Shown here piece after piece: positions 17,590 through 25,947 of a stretch of DNA of 64,000 nucleotides (positions are counted from its first letter, which is position 1; each line of letters opens with the position of its first letter). The position numbers and the translations under genes were made by a program. Under the pieces are notes generated by a model that was given only the letters and a program-made list of their open reading frames with translations, made no database searches and was not told where the DNA came from. The stretch covers positions 248,001 to 312,000 of the forward strand of contig NZ_JAIUCZ020000004.1 of the NCBI RefSeq assembly GCF_020176955.2. The letters are read 5' to 3'. Origin of the DNA: Nocardia sp. alder85J (GTDB lineage: Bacteria > Actinomycetota > Actinomycetes > Mycobacteriales > Mycobacteriaceae).

Positions 17590-18576
17590 ATGAAGAAGCT
17601 CGCCGTCGCCGTCCTGACCCTCGCCCTCGGTACCTCGGTCGCCGCATGCGGCAGCAACTCCACCCCGACCGCCGCCGGGGGCGCGCTGAAGGTCGGGGTG
17701 ATGTTCCCCGGCTCGCTGTCCGACGACGGCTTCATGCAGTCCGGCTACCAGGGCTACCAGCGGATCGAGCAGACGCTCGGCGGCAAGGTCGCGCTCACCA
17801 AGGCCGAACAGGTCGCCACCGCCGACTACCAGCAGACCCTCACCCGGCTGGCCACCACCTCGCAGCTGGTGGTCTCCTTCGGCGGCCAGACCGATTCGGT
17901 GCTGCGACAGGTCGCGCCGAGCTTCCCGCAGGTGAAGTTCGTCGAGATCGGCGGGCCGTCGGACGCCGCGCCGCTGGCCAACCTCGCCTACTACGACCCG
18001 GCGCAGGCCGACGGCGGTTATCTGGCCGGTGCCTACGCCGCCCTCAGCAGCAAGACCGGCAAGGTGGCCTTCGTCGGCGGCCAGGAGCTGCCCGCGATCG
18101 TCAAGACCGCCAAGGCATTCGAGGCCGGGGCCAAGCGGGTGAAGCCCGGCGTCACCGTGCTGCCACCGCAGTACGTCGGCGATTTCAACGACGTCGCCAA
18201 GTCCGAGCAGGCCGGGCAGGCCGATATCGGATCCGGTGCGGACGCCTTCGGCCAGCAGCTGAACCTCGGCAAACAGGGCCTGGCCCGGGCCGCCAAGCAG
18301 GGCAACGCGACGGTGGTGGGCGGCCCGCTGGTCAAGGACTGCGGCTCCGAGCCGGGTATCTCCGGGTACGTGAAGGAGGACACCGGCGCCGAACTCGAAT
18401 ACGCCGTGAACGCGGTGCTCGGCGGCACCTTCACCGCCGCCCAGGTGCCCTTCGGTGTCGCCTCGCCGACCGGTGCCACCGGCATCACGCTGTGCGGGGC
18501 CGACCCGCAGACCGCCGCGGCCATCGACCAGGTGCGCAAGGATCTGGCCGCGGGCACCGTGAACCTGGGCGGCTGA
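17590..18576 (+). CDS. BMP family (nucleoside/purine-type) ABC substrate-binding lipoprotein
   Basis: 328-residue lipoprotein. Signal peptide MKKLAVAVLTLALGTSVAAC with acylated cysteine at residue 20. The mature domain has the Med/BMP pattern: KVGVMFPGSLSDDGFMQSGYQGYQRIE, then FVEIGG, GAYAAL and KTGKVAFVGGQELPAI. Ligands known for the family are nucleosides, purines and some sugars. Its own operator-like site lies just upstream. It belongs to the importer of ATPase 11827 and permease 13574. Since permease 2 is broken, the protein may now be an orphan binding protein. Confidence 0.92.
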   Translation: MKKLAVAVLTLALGTSVAACGSNSTPTAAGGALKVGVMFPGSLSDDGFMQSGYQGYQRIEQTLGGKVALTKAEQVATADYQQTLTRLATTSQLVVSFGGQTDSVLRQVAPSFPQVKFVEIGGPSDAAPLANLAYYDPAQADGGYLAGAYAALSSKTGKVAFVGGQELPAIVKTAKAFEAGAKRVKPGVTVLPPQYVGDFNDVAKSEQAGQADIGSGADAFGQQLNLGKQGLARAAKQGNATVVGGPLVKDCGSEPGISGYVKEDTGAELEYAVNAVLGGTFTAAQVPFGVASPTGATGITLCGADPQTAAAIDQVRKDLAAGTVNLGG

Positions 18577-18852
18577 GCACACAATGCATCCGGCCTGTCG
18601 GCCCGGGCGGCCGGCCTGCCGCGCATCCGGCGGCACGGGTGCTCGGGTGATCGCCGCCGCCGGATCGCGGCGGCTGTGCACCGGTCGGCCCCGGCCGCCG
18701 CGGACCGGGCGGCCCGCTCGGACCGGCTCGCCGGCCGCCGACCGGGCGGTCCGCCCGGAGTGGGTGCGCGATCCGATCGGGGCGATCTTGCTCGTGACCC
18801 CGGCCCGCTGTCGCAGTAGGTTGGTCGGTGCGACGGCGAATCAGGAGGCGGC

Positions 18853-19953
18853 ATGCGGGTGCATCTGCGAGGTGTGGTTCTTCCCGAGGACGAGGTCCGC
18901 GACCTGTGGATCCACGACGGGGTCGTCTCGTTCGAACCCGTCCGGGACGCCGACACGCTGTGCACCTCGGGCTGGATCGTGCCCGGTCTGGTCGACGCGC
19001 ACTGTCACGTCGGCATCCGGTACGGCGGCGGGCACGAGGATCACGACGGCGCCGTCGCCCAGGCCGAGATCGAACGCGACGCGGGTGCGTTGCTGCTGCG
19101 TGACGCCGGCTCGCCGATCGACACCCGCTTCATCGACGACCACCCCGAACTCCCGGAGATCATCCGCGCGGGCCGGCACATCGCCCGGCCCAAGCGCTAC
19201 ATCCGGGAGCTCGGCATCGAACTCGACGACGAGCGCGACCTGCCCGCCATCGTCGCCGAGCAGGCGCGACGCGGCGACGGCTGGGTGAAGATCGTCGGCG
19301 ACTGGATCGACCGGTCCGTCGGTGATCTGGCCCCGCTGTGGAGCGACGCGATCCTGAAGGAGGCCATCGACGCCGCGCACGGCGAGGGCGCCCGGGTCAC
19401 CGCGCACGTCTTCGGCGAGGCCGCGCTGCCGGGCCTGATCACCGCCGGGATCGACTGCCTGGAACACGGCACCGGGCTCACCGACGAGACGGTCGAGTTG
19501 ATGGTGCGATACGGCACCGCGCTGGTCCCGACCCTGATCAACATCGACACCTTCCCGGAGATCGCGGACGGGGCCGGGAAGTTCCCGGCGTACGCCGCGC
19601 ACATGCGGGACCTGCACCGGCGCGTCCGCGACACGGTGGCGAACGCGCATGCCGCCGGGGTGCCGATCTACGCGGGTACCGACGCGGGCGGTGGCATCCG
19701 GCACGGCCGCGTCGCCGACGAGATCGAGTCGCTGGCGCATGCGGGCCTGTCGCGCACCGAGGCGCTGGGCGCGGCCTCGTGGCGGGCCCGCGAGTGGCTG
19801 GGCCGCCCCGGCATCGAGCACGGCGCCTCCGCCGACCTGGTCGTCTACACCGAGGACCCACGCAACGGCCGGGACGTGCTGGCCGCCCCCGCCTGGGTGG
19901 TGCTGCGCGGCCGGGTGTACGACCGCCGCGACCCGGTCACCGCGCACCGCTGA
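18853..19953 (+). CDS. Amidohydrolase family protein (homologue of the gene next to ffh in mycobacteria)
   Basis: 366 residues. TIM-barrel amidohydrolase with IVPGLVDAHCHVGI near residue 45, the metal-bridging lysine in DGWVKIVGD, AHVFGEAALPGLI and EHGTGL histidines, and the terminal aspartate in IYAGTDAGGGIRHG. These match the imidazolonepropionase/prolidase-like branch. Mycobacteria keep a homologue between ffh and rpsP (Rv2915c), so this is a syntenic housekeeping-region gene of unknown substrate and not part of the GntR cluster. It starts with an ATG preceded by AGGAGG. The 276 bases upstream hold nothing recognisable. Confidence 0.88.
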   Translation: MRVHLRGVVLPEDEVRDLWIHDGVVSFEPVRDADTLCTSGWIVPGLVDAHCHVGIRYGGGHEDHDGAVAQAEIERDAGALLLRDAGSPIDTRFIDDHPELPEIIRAGRHIARPKRYIRELGIELDDERDLPAIVAEQARRGDGWVKIVGDWIDRSVGDLAPLWSDAILKEAIDAAHGEGARVTAHVFGEAALPGLITAGIDCLEHGTGLTDETVELMVRYGTALVPTLINIDTFPEIADGAGKFPAYAAHMRDLHRRVRDTVANAHAAGVPIYAGTDAGGGIRHGRVADEIESLAHAGLSRTEALGAASWRAREWLGRPGIEHGASADLVVYTEDPRNGRDVLAAPAWVVLRGRVYDRRDPVTAHR

Positions 19954-20146
19954 GATCGGCCGGCCGACGTTCACCGGACAGCGCGGCAACTCGTCGCGGC
20001 GGCCCGGCACGCGGCGACCACCAGCCGATCGGCTGCCTCGCACCGGCGGTCGCTGGTTCGGCACATCGCACCCGACCGGCCGGTCGGCGCCCGGTGCCGG
20101 CCGTGTTCCGGCCCGGTTTCGGGCCGATTTCCGCGCGTACGGAGTG

Positions 20147-20158
20147 GTCTGGCAGAAT
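20147..20158 (+). promoter_or_regulatory. Promoter element of the rpsP operon
   Basis: GTCTGGCAGAAT at 20147-20158 has the form of an extended -10 (TGGCAGAAT). The same string with one change (GTCTGGCACAAT) lies at 35368-35379 before rplS, so the two ribosomal protein genes appear to share a promoter type. No clear -35 was found. The transcript would start near 20165. Confidence 0.5.
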
Positions 20159-20164
20159 GAACGA

Positions 20165-20324
20165 CCGTCCTCGTCCGAGGACAGTGTCAGCCCGTCTCCG
20201 GTTCCGTACCGCGCGGCGGTCACACACTCTCGCAAAACCGGGCCCGCTTTCCGAGCGGGCTGCTGAATTGCGCCGTGACCAACCGGCCGTCCTCGCGACG
20301 GCCACCACCGAAAGGCATCAGCTC
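20165..20324 (+). promoter_or_regulatory. Structured 5' leader of rpsP
   Basis: About 160 bases of untranslated leader with three stem-loops: GTCCTCG/CGAGGAC at 20167-20182, GCCCGC/GCGGGC at 20242-20260, and GGCCGTC/GACGGCC at 20285-20303. The last ends about 7 bases before the GAAAGG ribosome-binding region. None has a U-tract. Autogenous control by S16 or an early assembly protein is possible but unproven. The rest of the 19954-20324 gap holds nothing else that I recognise. Confidence 0.4.
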
Positions 20325-20762
20325 ATGGCTGTCCGTATCAAGCTCACCCGGCTCGGCAAGATCCGCAACCCCCAGTACCGCATCGTGGTCGCCGACGCCC
20401 GCACCCGCCGCGACGGCCGGGCCATCGAGTCGGTCGGCAAGTACCACCCGAAGGAGGAGCCCTCGCTGATCGAGGTCGACTCCGAGCGCGTGCAGTACTG
20501 GCTGGGCGTCGGCGCGCAGCCCACCGAGCCCGTGAAGCGGCTGCTGGAGATCACCGGCGACTGGCAGAAGTTCAAGGGCCTGCCGGGCGCCGAGGGCACC
20601 CTGAAGGTCAAGCCGGCCAAGCCCTCCAAGCTGGAGCTGTTCAACGCCGCGCTGGCCGCCGCCGACAGCGAGCCGATCGCCGAGGCCGTGACGCCGAAGA
20701 AGAAGGCCGCCAAGAAGGAAGAGACCGAGGCGCCCGCCGAGGCGACCGAGGCTGCCGAGTAA
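20325..20762 (+). CDS. rpsP: 30S ribosomal protein S16
   Basis: 145 residues. The S16 core MAVRIKLTRLGKIRNPQYRI followed by RRDGRAIESVGKYHP is unmistakable. The conserved domain ends near residue 85. After it comes an actinobacterial tail of about 60 residues, lysine-rich (PKKKAAKKEE) then Ala/Glu-rich. S16 is an early 30S assembly protein. ATG at 20325 with GAAAGG upstream; much longer in-frame extension upstream is noncoding leader. TAA overlaps the khpA ATG by one base, making rpsP-khpA-rimM-trmD a tight operon. Confidence 0.97.
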   Translation: MAVRIKLTRLGKIRNPQYRIVVADARTRRDGRAIESVGKYHPKEEPSLIEVDSERVQYWLGVGAQPTEPVKRLLEITGDWQKFKGLPGAEGTLKVKPAKPSKLELFNAALAAADSEPIAEAVTPKKKAAKKEETEAPAEATEAAE

Positions 20763-21004
20763 TGAGTGCGGTCGTCGCCGATGCCGTCGAGCACCTGGTG
20801 CGCGGCATCGTCGCCAATCCCGAGGACGTCCGCGTCGAGCTGATCACCAGCCGGCGCGGCCGCACCGTCGAGGTGCACGTGCACCCGGACGATCTGGGCA
20901 AGGTGATCGGGCGCGGCGGTCGCACCGCGACCGCGTTGCGCACCCTCGTCGCCGGCATCGGTGGCCGGGGTATCCGGGTCGACGTGGTCGACACGGACCA
21001 ATAG
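20762..21004 (+). CDS. khpA: KH-domain RNA-binding protein KhpA
   Basis: 80 residues, a single KH fold. The RNA-binding GxxG loop is in LGKVIGRGGRTATALRTL. N-terminal DAVEHLVRGIVANPEDVRVE is typical of KhpA, which in other bacteria pairs with KhpB/Jag and affects cell-division mRNAs and sRNAs. Conserved position between rpsP and rimM. Start overlaps the rpsP stop by one base and its TAG overlaps the rimM GTG. Confidence 0.93.
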   Translation: MSAVVADAVEHLVRGIVANPEDVRVELITSRRGRTVEVHVHPDDLGKVIGRGGRTATALRTLVAGIGGRGIRVDVVDTDQ

Positions 21005-21549
21005 TGGAACTGGTCGTCGGGCGGGTCGCCAAATCGCACGGGGTGCGCGGCGAACTCGTCGTCGAGGTGCGCACCGACGAACCCGAGCTGCGTTTCGCGC
21101 CCGGCATCACCCTGCGGGGGCGGCTGCCGCGCGCGAAGGCCACGCAGCCGTACACGATCGAGTCGGCCCGGGATCACTCGGGCCGGCTTCTCGTGTATCT
21201 GCACGGTGTTTCGGACCGGACCGCCGCGGATGCGTTGCGCGGCATGCTGTTCGTGGTCGACTCGGCCGAACTGCCGCCGTCGGCGGATCCGGACGAGTAC
21301 TACGATCACGAACTCGAGGGCCTCACCGTGCGCCTGCTCGGTGACGACACCGTCGTCGGCACGGTCACCGAGGTGCTGCATTCGGCTGCGGGCGAACTGC
21401 TTTCGGTGCGCGCCGCCGACGACGGCCGGGAGATCCTGATCCCGTTCGTCACCGCCATCGTGCCGACCGTCTCGATCGCGGACCGGCTGATCGTCGTCGA
21501 TCCGCCCGAGGGCCTGCTCGAGCCGGAAGGCCTGCCGGACAAGGAGTGA
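21004..21549 (+). CDS. rimM: Ribosome maturation factor RimM
   Basis: 181 residues. N-terminal RimM barrel with VVGRVAKSHGVRGELVVEV, then a PRC-barrel with DEYYDHELEGLTVRL and the closing DRLIVVDPPEGLLE. RimM binds S19 in the 30S head and helps 16S processing. GTG start overlaps the khpA stop. The stop TGA precedes the trmD start by 2 bases, so the operon is translationally coupled throughout. Confidence 0.96.
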   Translation: MELVVGRVAKSHGVRGELVVEVRTDEPELRFAPGITLRGRLPRAKATQPYTIESARDHSGRLLVYLHGVSDRTAADALRGMLFVVDSAELPPSADPDEYYDHELEGLTVRLLGDDTVVGTVTEVLHSAAGELLSVRAADDGREILIPFVTAIVPTVSIADRLIVVDPPEGLLEPEGLPDKE

Positions 21550-21551
21550 GG

Positions 21552-22295
21552 ATGCCGGACCCGGACGGGGACGGGGCGGCGCCGCTGCGCCTGGACGTGC
21601 TGACCATCTTCCCCGAATATCTGGAGCCGTTGCGAACGGCCTTGCTGGGCAAGGCGATCGACAAGGGCATCGTGTCGCTCGGCGTGCACGACCTGCGCCG
21701 GTGGACCCACGACGTGCATCAGGCCGTCGACGATTCGCCGTACGGCGGCGGGCCCGGCATGGTCATGAAACCCACCGTCTGGGGCGACGCGCTGGACGAG
21801 GTGTGCCCCGACGAGGCGCTGCTGGTGGTCCCGACCCCCGCCGGTGTCCCGTTCACCCAGGTCACCGCGCGGCGCTGGGCCGCCGAACGGCATCTGGTCT
21901 TCGCCTGCGGCCGCTACGAGGGCATCGACCAGCGCGTCTTCGAGGACGCCGCGCGGCGGGTACGGGTCGAGGAGGTGAGCATCGGCGACTATGTGCTCAT
22001 CGGCGGTGAGGCCGCGGTGCTGGTGATCGCCGAGGCCGTGGTCCGGCTGATACCCGGCGTGCTCGGCAATCAGCAGTCGCACCAGGAGGATTCGTTCTCG
22101 GGGACCGACGCGGAGCCGGAGACGCTCGGCCTGCTGGAGGGCCCCAGCTACACCCGCCCGGTCAGCTGGCGCGGGCTGGATGTGCCGGAGATCCTGCTCT
22201 CCGGCAATCACGCCAAGGTCGCCGCCTGGCGACGGGAGCAGGCGCTGGCCCGTACCCGGGACCGCCGGCCGGACCTGTTGCCGCCGCTACAGTAG
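21552..22295 (+). CDS. trmD: tRNA (guanine-37-N1)-methyltransferase TrmD
   Basis: 247 residues; methylates G37 of tRNAs using S-adenosylmethionine and prevents +1 frameshifting. The trefoil-knot SPOUT fold is seen in LDVLTIFPEYLEPL, DDSPYGGGPGMVMKP, FACGRYEGIDQRV and SIGDYVLIGGEAAVLVI. The C-terminal domain has EGPSYTRPVSWRG and the closing WRREQALART. I chose the ATG at 21552 because AAGGAG lies 5 bases upstream; an in-frame GTG at 21546 lies inside that site. The 3' end overlaps the convergent response-regulator gene by 9 bases. Confidence 0.96.
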   Translation: MPDPDGDGAAPLRLDVLTIFPEYLEPLRTALLGKAIDKGIVSLGVHDLRRWTHDVHQAVDDSPYGGGPGMVMKPTVWGDALDEVCPDEALLVVPTPAGVPFTQVTARRWAAERHLVFACGRYEGIDQRVFEDAARRVRVEEVSIGDYVLIGGEAAVLVIAEAVVRLIPGVLGNQQSHQEDSFSGTDAEPETLGLLEGPSYTRPVSWRGLDVPEILLSGNHAKVAAWRREQALARTRDRRPDLLPPLQ

Positions 22296-22979
22296 GCACA
22301 GCTGGGTCGCCCTGTTGACCGCGTTGAGCCGGGACCGCACGTGCAGTTCGAGGTAGATGTTGGTCAGGTGGCGTTTCACCGTCCCCTCGGAGATGTGCAG
22401 TTTCGTCGCGATCTGCGCATTGCTCAACCCCTGCGCGACCAGGCGCAGCACATCGAGCTGCCGCGCCGACAGCGGTCCGGGCGTCGGACGGCCCCACTGC
22501 GCCAGCGTGTTCCGCGGCACCGACAGCACGACCTGTTCCTCGCTGCTGCCGACCGTGCGGACGGCGGCCAGCAGTTGTCCCCGCGTGGTGTTCGTGGAGA
22601 TGTAGGCGTGCGCGCCGAGCGCGACGAGTTCGGCGATCAGTCCCGGATTGTGGTGCCCCCCGAGCATCGCGACCTTCGGCGCCGAGGGGATGCGCAACAT
22701 GGTCGACACCAGCTCCCCGGGCCGCGGGCCCGGCATCCCCACATCGAGCAGCACCACGTCCGGATGTTCCCGCAGGGCCAGCGCGACCGCGGCACGACCG
22801 TTGTCGGCCTGGCCGACGACCGTCAGATCCGGTTCGGCATCGCAGATCTCGGCGAGGCCCTCGCGGAACAGGGTGTGGTCGTCGGCGACCAGAAGGCGGA
22901 TCGGGCGCGGGGAATCGGCCTCGCCGGGAACGGTTTCCCGGGGCGGCAGCGGCAGCGGAAACGAACGCACCTCGGCCAC
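22287..22979 (-). CDS. LuxR-type response regulator with a degenerate receiver domain
   Basis: 230 residues. Receiver domain about residues 25-145: acidic pair in LLVADDH and a phospho-acceptor-like Asp in VVLLDVGMPG are present. However, the conserved Thr/Ser after strand 4 is Gly (AMLGGHH), and the conserved Lys of the usual LLKD block is missing (AYISTNTT). The C-terminal LuxR helix-turn-helix is intact, with LSARQLDVLRLVAQGLSNAQIATKLHISEGTVKRH. GTG start with AAAGGA upstream. It lies 8 bases after the M20 peptidase gene, as the last gene of the MFS-M20 operon. No histidine kinase gene is nearby, so it may work without phosphorylation. Confidence 0.85.
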   Translation of the reverse strand: MAEVRSFPLPLPPRETVPGEADSPRPIRLLVADDHTLFREGLAEICDAEPDLTVVGQADNGRAAVALALREHPDVVLLDVGMPGPRPGELVSTMLRIPSAPKVAMLGGHHNPGLIAELVALGAHAYISTNTTRGQLLAAVRTVGSSEEQVVLSVPRNTLAQWGRPTPGPLSARQLDVLRLVAQGLSNAQIATKLHISEGTVKRHLTNIYLELHVRSRLNAVNRATQLCLL

Positions 22980-22987
22980 ACGTCCTT

Positions 22988-24298
22988 TCAGCACAGGTCG
23001 AAGAACTTGTCGAGCACCCGAGCGCCGAAGCGTACGGCGTCGACGGGCACCCGCTCGTCGACGCCGTGGAACGCCGCCGGGAAATCGAAATCGCCGAGGA
23101 GCCGCAGTGGTGCGAAACCGAAGCAGGCGATGCCGAGACGGCTGAAGTGCTTGGCGTCGGTGCCCGCGGGCAGCAGGTAGGGGACCAACCCGCTGCCCGG
23201 GTCCTCGGCGGCGAGGCTGGCCGCCATCGCATCGGTCAAGGGGACATCGAAGGGTGTTTCGACGGCATCCTCGCGAAGGATGATCTCGCACTCCGTGTCC
23301 GGACCGGCGAGTCGCCGCAGCTCCGCGACGAACTGCTCCTCGAAGCCGGGCACGAACCGGCAGTCGATCTCCGCGGTCGCCGCACTGGGTATCACATTGG
23401 TCTTGTTCCCGGCGGCGAGCCGGGTCGGGGAGGCGATATCGCGCAGCGTCGCGCCGACCATCCGCTCGAGCGGGGCGATCGCCTTCAGCAACGGCGCCGG
23501 ATCGGCCGGATCGAAGGTCTCGTCCAGTTCGGCGGCCAGGGCTTCGAACAGCATGCGGGTGGATCCGGTGATGCGCACCGGGAACCGGTGCCGGCCGATC
23601 CGCTCCACCACCTCGGCCAGTTCGACGACGCTGTTGCGCGGGTTCAGCATCGAGGCGTGCCCGGCGACGCCCGCGGTCGTCAGCCGGAACCAGGCGACCC
23701 CCTTCTCCGCACTCTGTATCAGATAGAGCCGGCGGCCGGTGGGCAGTGTCGCGGAATATCCGCCGACCTCGCCGATGGCCTCGGTGCAGTCGGTGAACAG
23801 CTCCGGCCGGTGGTCCACCAGCCAGCGGGCGCCGTACTTCCCGGCGTTCTCCTCGTCGGCGAGGAAGGCGAGCACGACGTCCCGCGCCGGTGGGCGCCCG
23901 GCCCGCATCCGGGCCCGGATCACCGCGAGCACCTGGGCGGCGAAATATTTCATGTCCACCGCGCCGCGACCCCACAGGTAGCCGTCGGCGATCTCCCCGC
24001 TGAGCGGATGGAACCGCCACAGCGCGGGTTCCGCGGGCACCACGTCGGTGTGCGCGTGGACCAGCAGCGCCGGGCGGCCCCGGTCGACCGCCTCCCAGCG
24101 CGCGACGACCGTGGTGCGGCCCGGCCGCGGCTCGATGATCTCGACCGGCAGGCCGACCTCGCCGAGCCGCGCCGCGATGTACTCCGCGGCCACCCGCTCA
24201 CCGGGGCCGCTGTCGTCGCCGTAATTGGACGTGTCGATGCGCATCAGATCGTGGCACAGCGTGACGGCCTCGTCCTCGAGGGATGGGACTGCGGTCAT
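22988..24298 (-). CDS. M20 family metallopeptidase / aminoacylase-like hydrolase
   Basis: 436 residues, cytosolic di-zinc hydrolase. Metal-site blocks are ALLVHAHTDVVPA, then WGRGAVDMKYF, the catalytic glutamate pair in AFLADEENAGKYG and a terminal histidine in GTDAKHFSRLGIAC. A lid (dimerisation) domain lies between. The class includes ArgE/DapE/CPG2 and aminoacylase-1. Here the substrate is likely an N-acyl or peptide-bonded amino acid, since an MFS importer precedes it by 30 bases and a leucine-dehydrogenase-like gene lies divergently (inference). Starts at the ATG at 24298. Confidence 0.9.
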   Translation of the reverse strand: MTAVPSLEDEAVTLCHDLMRIDTSNYGDDSGPGERVAAEYIAARLGEVGLPVEIIEPRPGRTTVVARWEAVDRGRPALLVHAHTDVVPAEPALWRFHPLSGEIADGYLWGRGAVDMKYFAAQVLAVIRARMRAGRPPARDVVLAFLADEENAGKYGARWLVDHRPELFTDCTEAIGEVGGYSATLPTGRRLYLIQSAEKGVAWFRLTTAGVAGHASMLNPRNSVVELAEVVERIGRHRFPVRITGSTRMLFEALAAELDETFDPADPAPLLKAIAPLERMVGATLRDIASPTRLAAGNKTNVIPSAATAEIDCRFVPGFEEQFVAELRRLAGPDTECEIILREDAVETPFDVPLTDAMAASLAAEDPGSGLVPYLLPAGTDAKHFSRLGIACFGFAPLRLLGDFDFPAAFHGVDERVPVDAVRFGARVLDKFFDLC

Positions 24299-24328
24299 GA
24301 CTGGTCCTCTCGGGGGAAATGCTGTCGG

Positions 24329-25756
24329 CTACCGATGTTCGACGGGCAGTGGCTCGGTCGCGGGGGCCGCACGGACCGGCGCCGTGGCCTCCAGTGACCG
24401 TCCGGTCGTCGGCGGCCCGAGCAGCAGCACGTCGACGACCAGCACGGCCAGCGCGATCGCGACGATCACGAACACGAAGCCGGTGCCGACCGACAACGCG
24501 GGGATGAGGATGTAGGGCAGCGCCGCCGTGGTCAGGCGGCTCACCGAGTACGCGGCGCCCGCACCGGTCGCGCGGATCGCGGTCGGGTACACCTCGGGAA
24601 GGTAGATGTGGAAGGCGTTGGAGTAGATGTTGCTGACGACGGTGAAGGCGAAACCCCAGCCGACCACGGCCGCCGGTGACCCGGCGTAGCCGAACAGCAG
24701 CCCCGCCACCGCCATCCCGGTCGCGGTGGTCGCGATCAGCAGCTTCCGTTCGACGCGTTCGATGACGAACAGCGACAACACCGACCCGATCGGATAGCCG
24801 ATGTAGGTCAGCGAGAGGTAGGTCAGCGAGCCGACGACGGAATAGCCCTTGGCGACCAGTACCAGGGTGGCGATCGTGCCGAATCCGTAGTAGCCGAACG
24901 CCGATCCGACGTTCATCACCCAGGCCATCACCGTGCGGCGGGCGTAGCCGGCGCTGAACAGGATCCGTACCGGAACGTGGTGCGGCGGGGCGACGGTGAT
25001 CGGTTCCGGTTCCGGCAGTGGTCTGCCGCGGTCGCGGGCCATCTGCTCCCAGCCGGAGGTGATGGCGTCGGCTTCCGCGGTGCGGCCGACGGATTCCAGC
25101 CAGCGCGGCGATTCCGGGAGCGCCCACCGCAGCGCCCAGATCAGCACCGCGCCGACCGCTCCGGCGAAGAACATCCAGCGCCAGCCGTGCACCCCGAACG
25201 GCGACAGCGGCACCAGCCAGCGGGCGAGGAATCCGGCGGCGGGCACGCCGAGCAGGCCGAGGGTGTAGGCCACGGCGATGAATCGGCCCCGGACCTTCGC
25301 CGGCAGCAGATCCGACAGATAGGTGTCGGCGAGCGCGAGTTCGGCGCCGAGGCCCATACCGGCGAGGAATCGCGACAGCACCAGCACGGTCACATTCGGC
25401 GACAGACCGCCGATCAGCGTGAATATCGAATAGGCGGCGAGATTCACCAGGAATGCCCGCCGCCGGCCCAGCCGGTCCGCGATCCGGCCCAGCAGCAGCG
25501 CGCCGAGGAACTGGCCGACGAATCCGCTGGCGAGCACCGCCTTCAGCGTATCGGCGCCGAGGTGGAACTCCTTCTTCAGCACCACCGACAACGTGCCGGA
25601 GAGGAAGACGTCGTAGGTGTCGAAGAACAGGCCCAGGCCGATGCACACCACGGCCACCACGTGCACCCGGATGATCGGCATCCGGTTCAGCCGCGCGGCG
25701 ATCGTGGGCGGCGAGATTCCGCCGCTCGGAGCCGGTGGAGCAGGACTGTCGAGCAT
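24329..25756 (-). CDS. MFS transporter of the metabolite/sugar:proton symporter type
   Basis: 475 residues from the ATG at 25756, 12 membrane segments. The loop 2-3 motif is GRIADRLGRRRAFL, and segment 4 has LSRFLAGMGLGAELALADTYLSDLLP, as in the sugar-porter and metabolite-symporter groups. The central loop is around residues 210-260. C-terminal half has IERVERKLLI. AGGCGG lies upstream of 25756; in-frame ATGs at 25798 and 25858 lack a good site. First gene of the operon with M20 peptidase and response regulator, so it probably imports the substrate of the hydrolase. Confidence 0.85.
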   Translation of the reverse strand: MLDSPAPPAPSGGISPPTIAARLNRMPIIRVHVVAVVCIGLGLFFDTYDVFLSGTLSVVLKKEFHLGADTLKAVLASGFVGQFLGALLLGRIADRLGRRRAFLVNLAAYSIFTLIGGLSPNVTVLVLSRFLAGMGLGAELALADTYLSDLLPAKVRGRFIAVAYTLGLLGVPAAGFLARWLVPLSPFGVHGWRWMFFAGAVGAVLIWALRWALPESPRWLESVGRTAEADAITSGWEQMARDRGRPLPEPEPITVAPPHHVPVRILFSAGYARRTVMAWVMNVGSAFGYYGFGTIATLVLVAKGYSVVGSLTYLSLTYIGYPIGSVLSLFVIERVERKLLIATTATGMAVAGLLFGYAGSPAAVVGWGFAFTVVSNIYSNAFHIYLPEVYPTAIRATGAGAAYSVSRLTTAALPYILIPALSVGTGFVFVIVAIALAVLVVDVLLLGPPTTGRSLEATAPVRAAPATEPLPVEHR

Positions 25757-25947
25757 CGGTGGATCCGCCTTTCGGGGCGCCGGTGGATCGGGCGACATCA
25801 ACGTGCATTTCGCAGCTGTAAAAACTTTCGAAATATCGTGCCAACCGCTGGACGTCATTGTGCTGACGATCGACCTCGGTTAGATGATGGGGCAGAGGGC
25901 GGATATCTCGGGCAATTGAAAGAAATACGTCAGCAAGTGGGGCCGGG

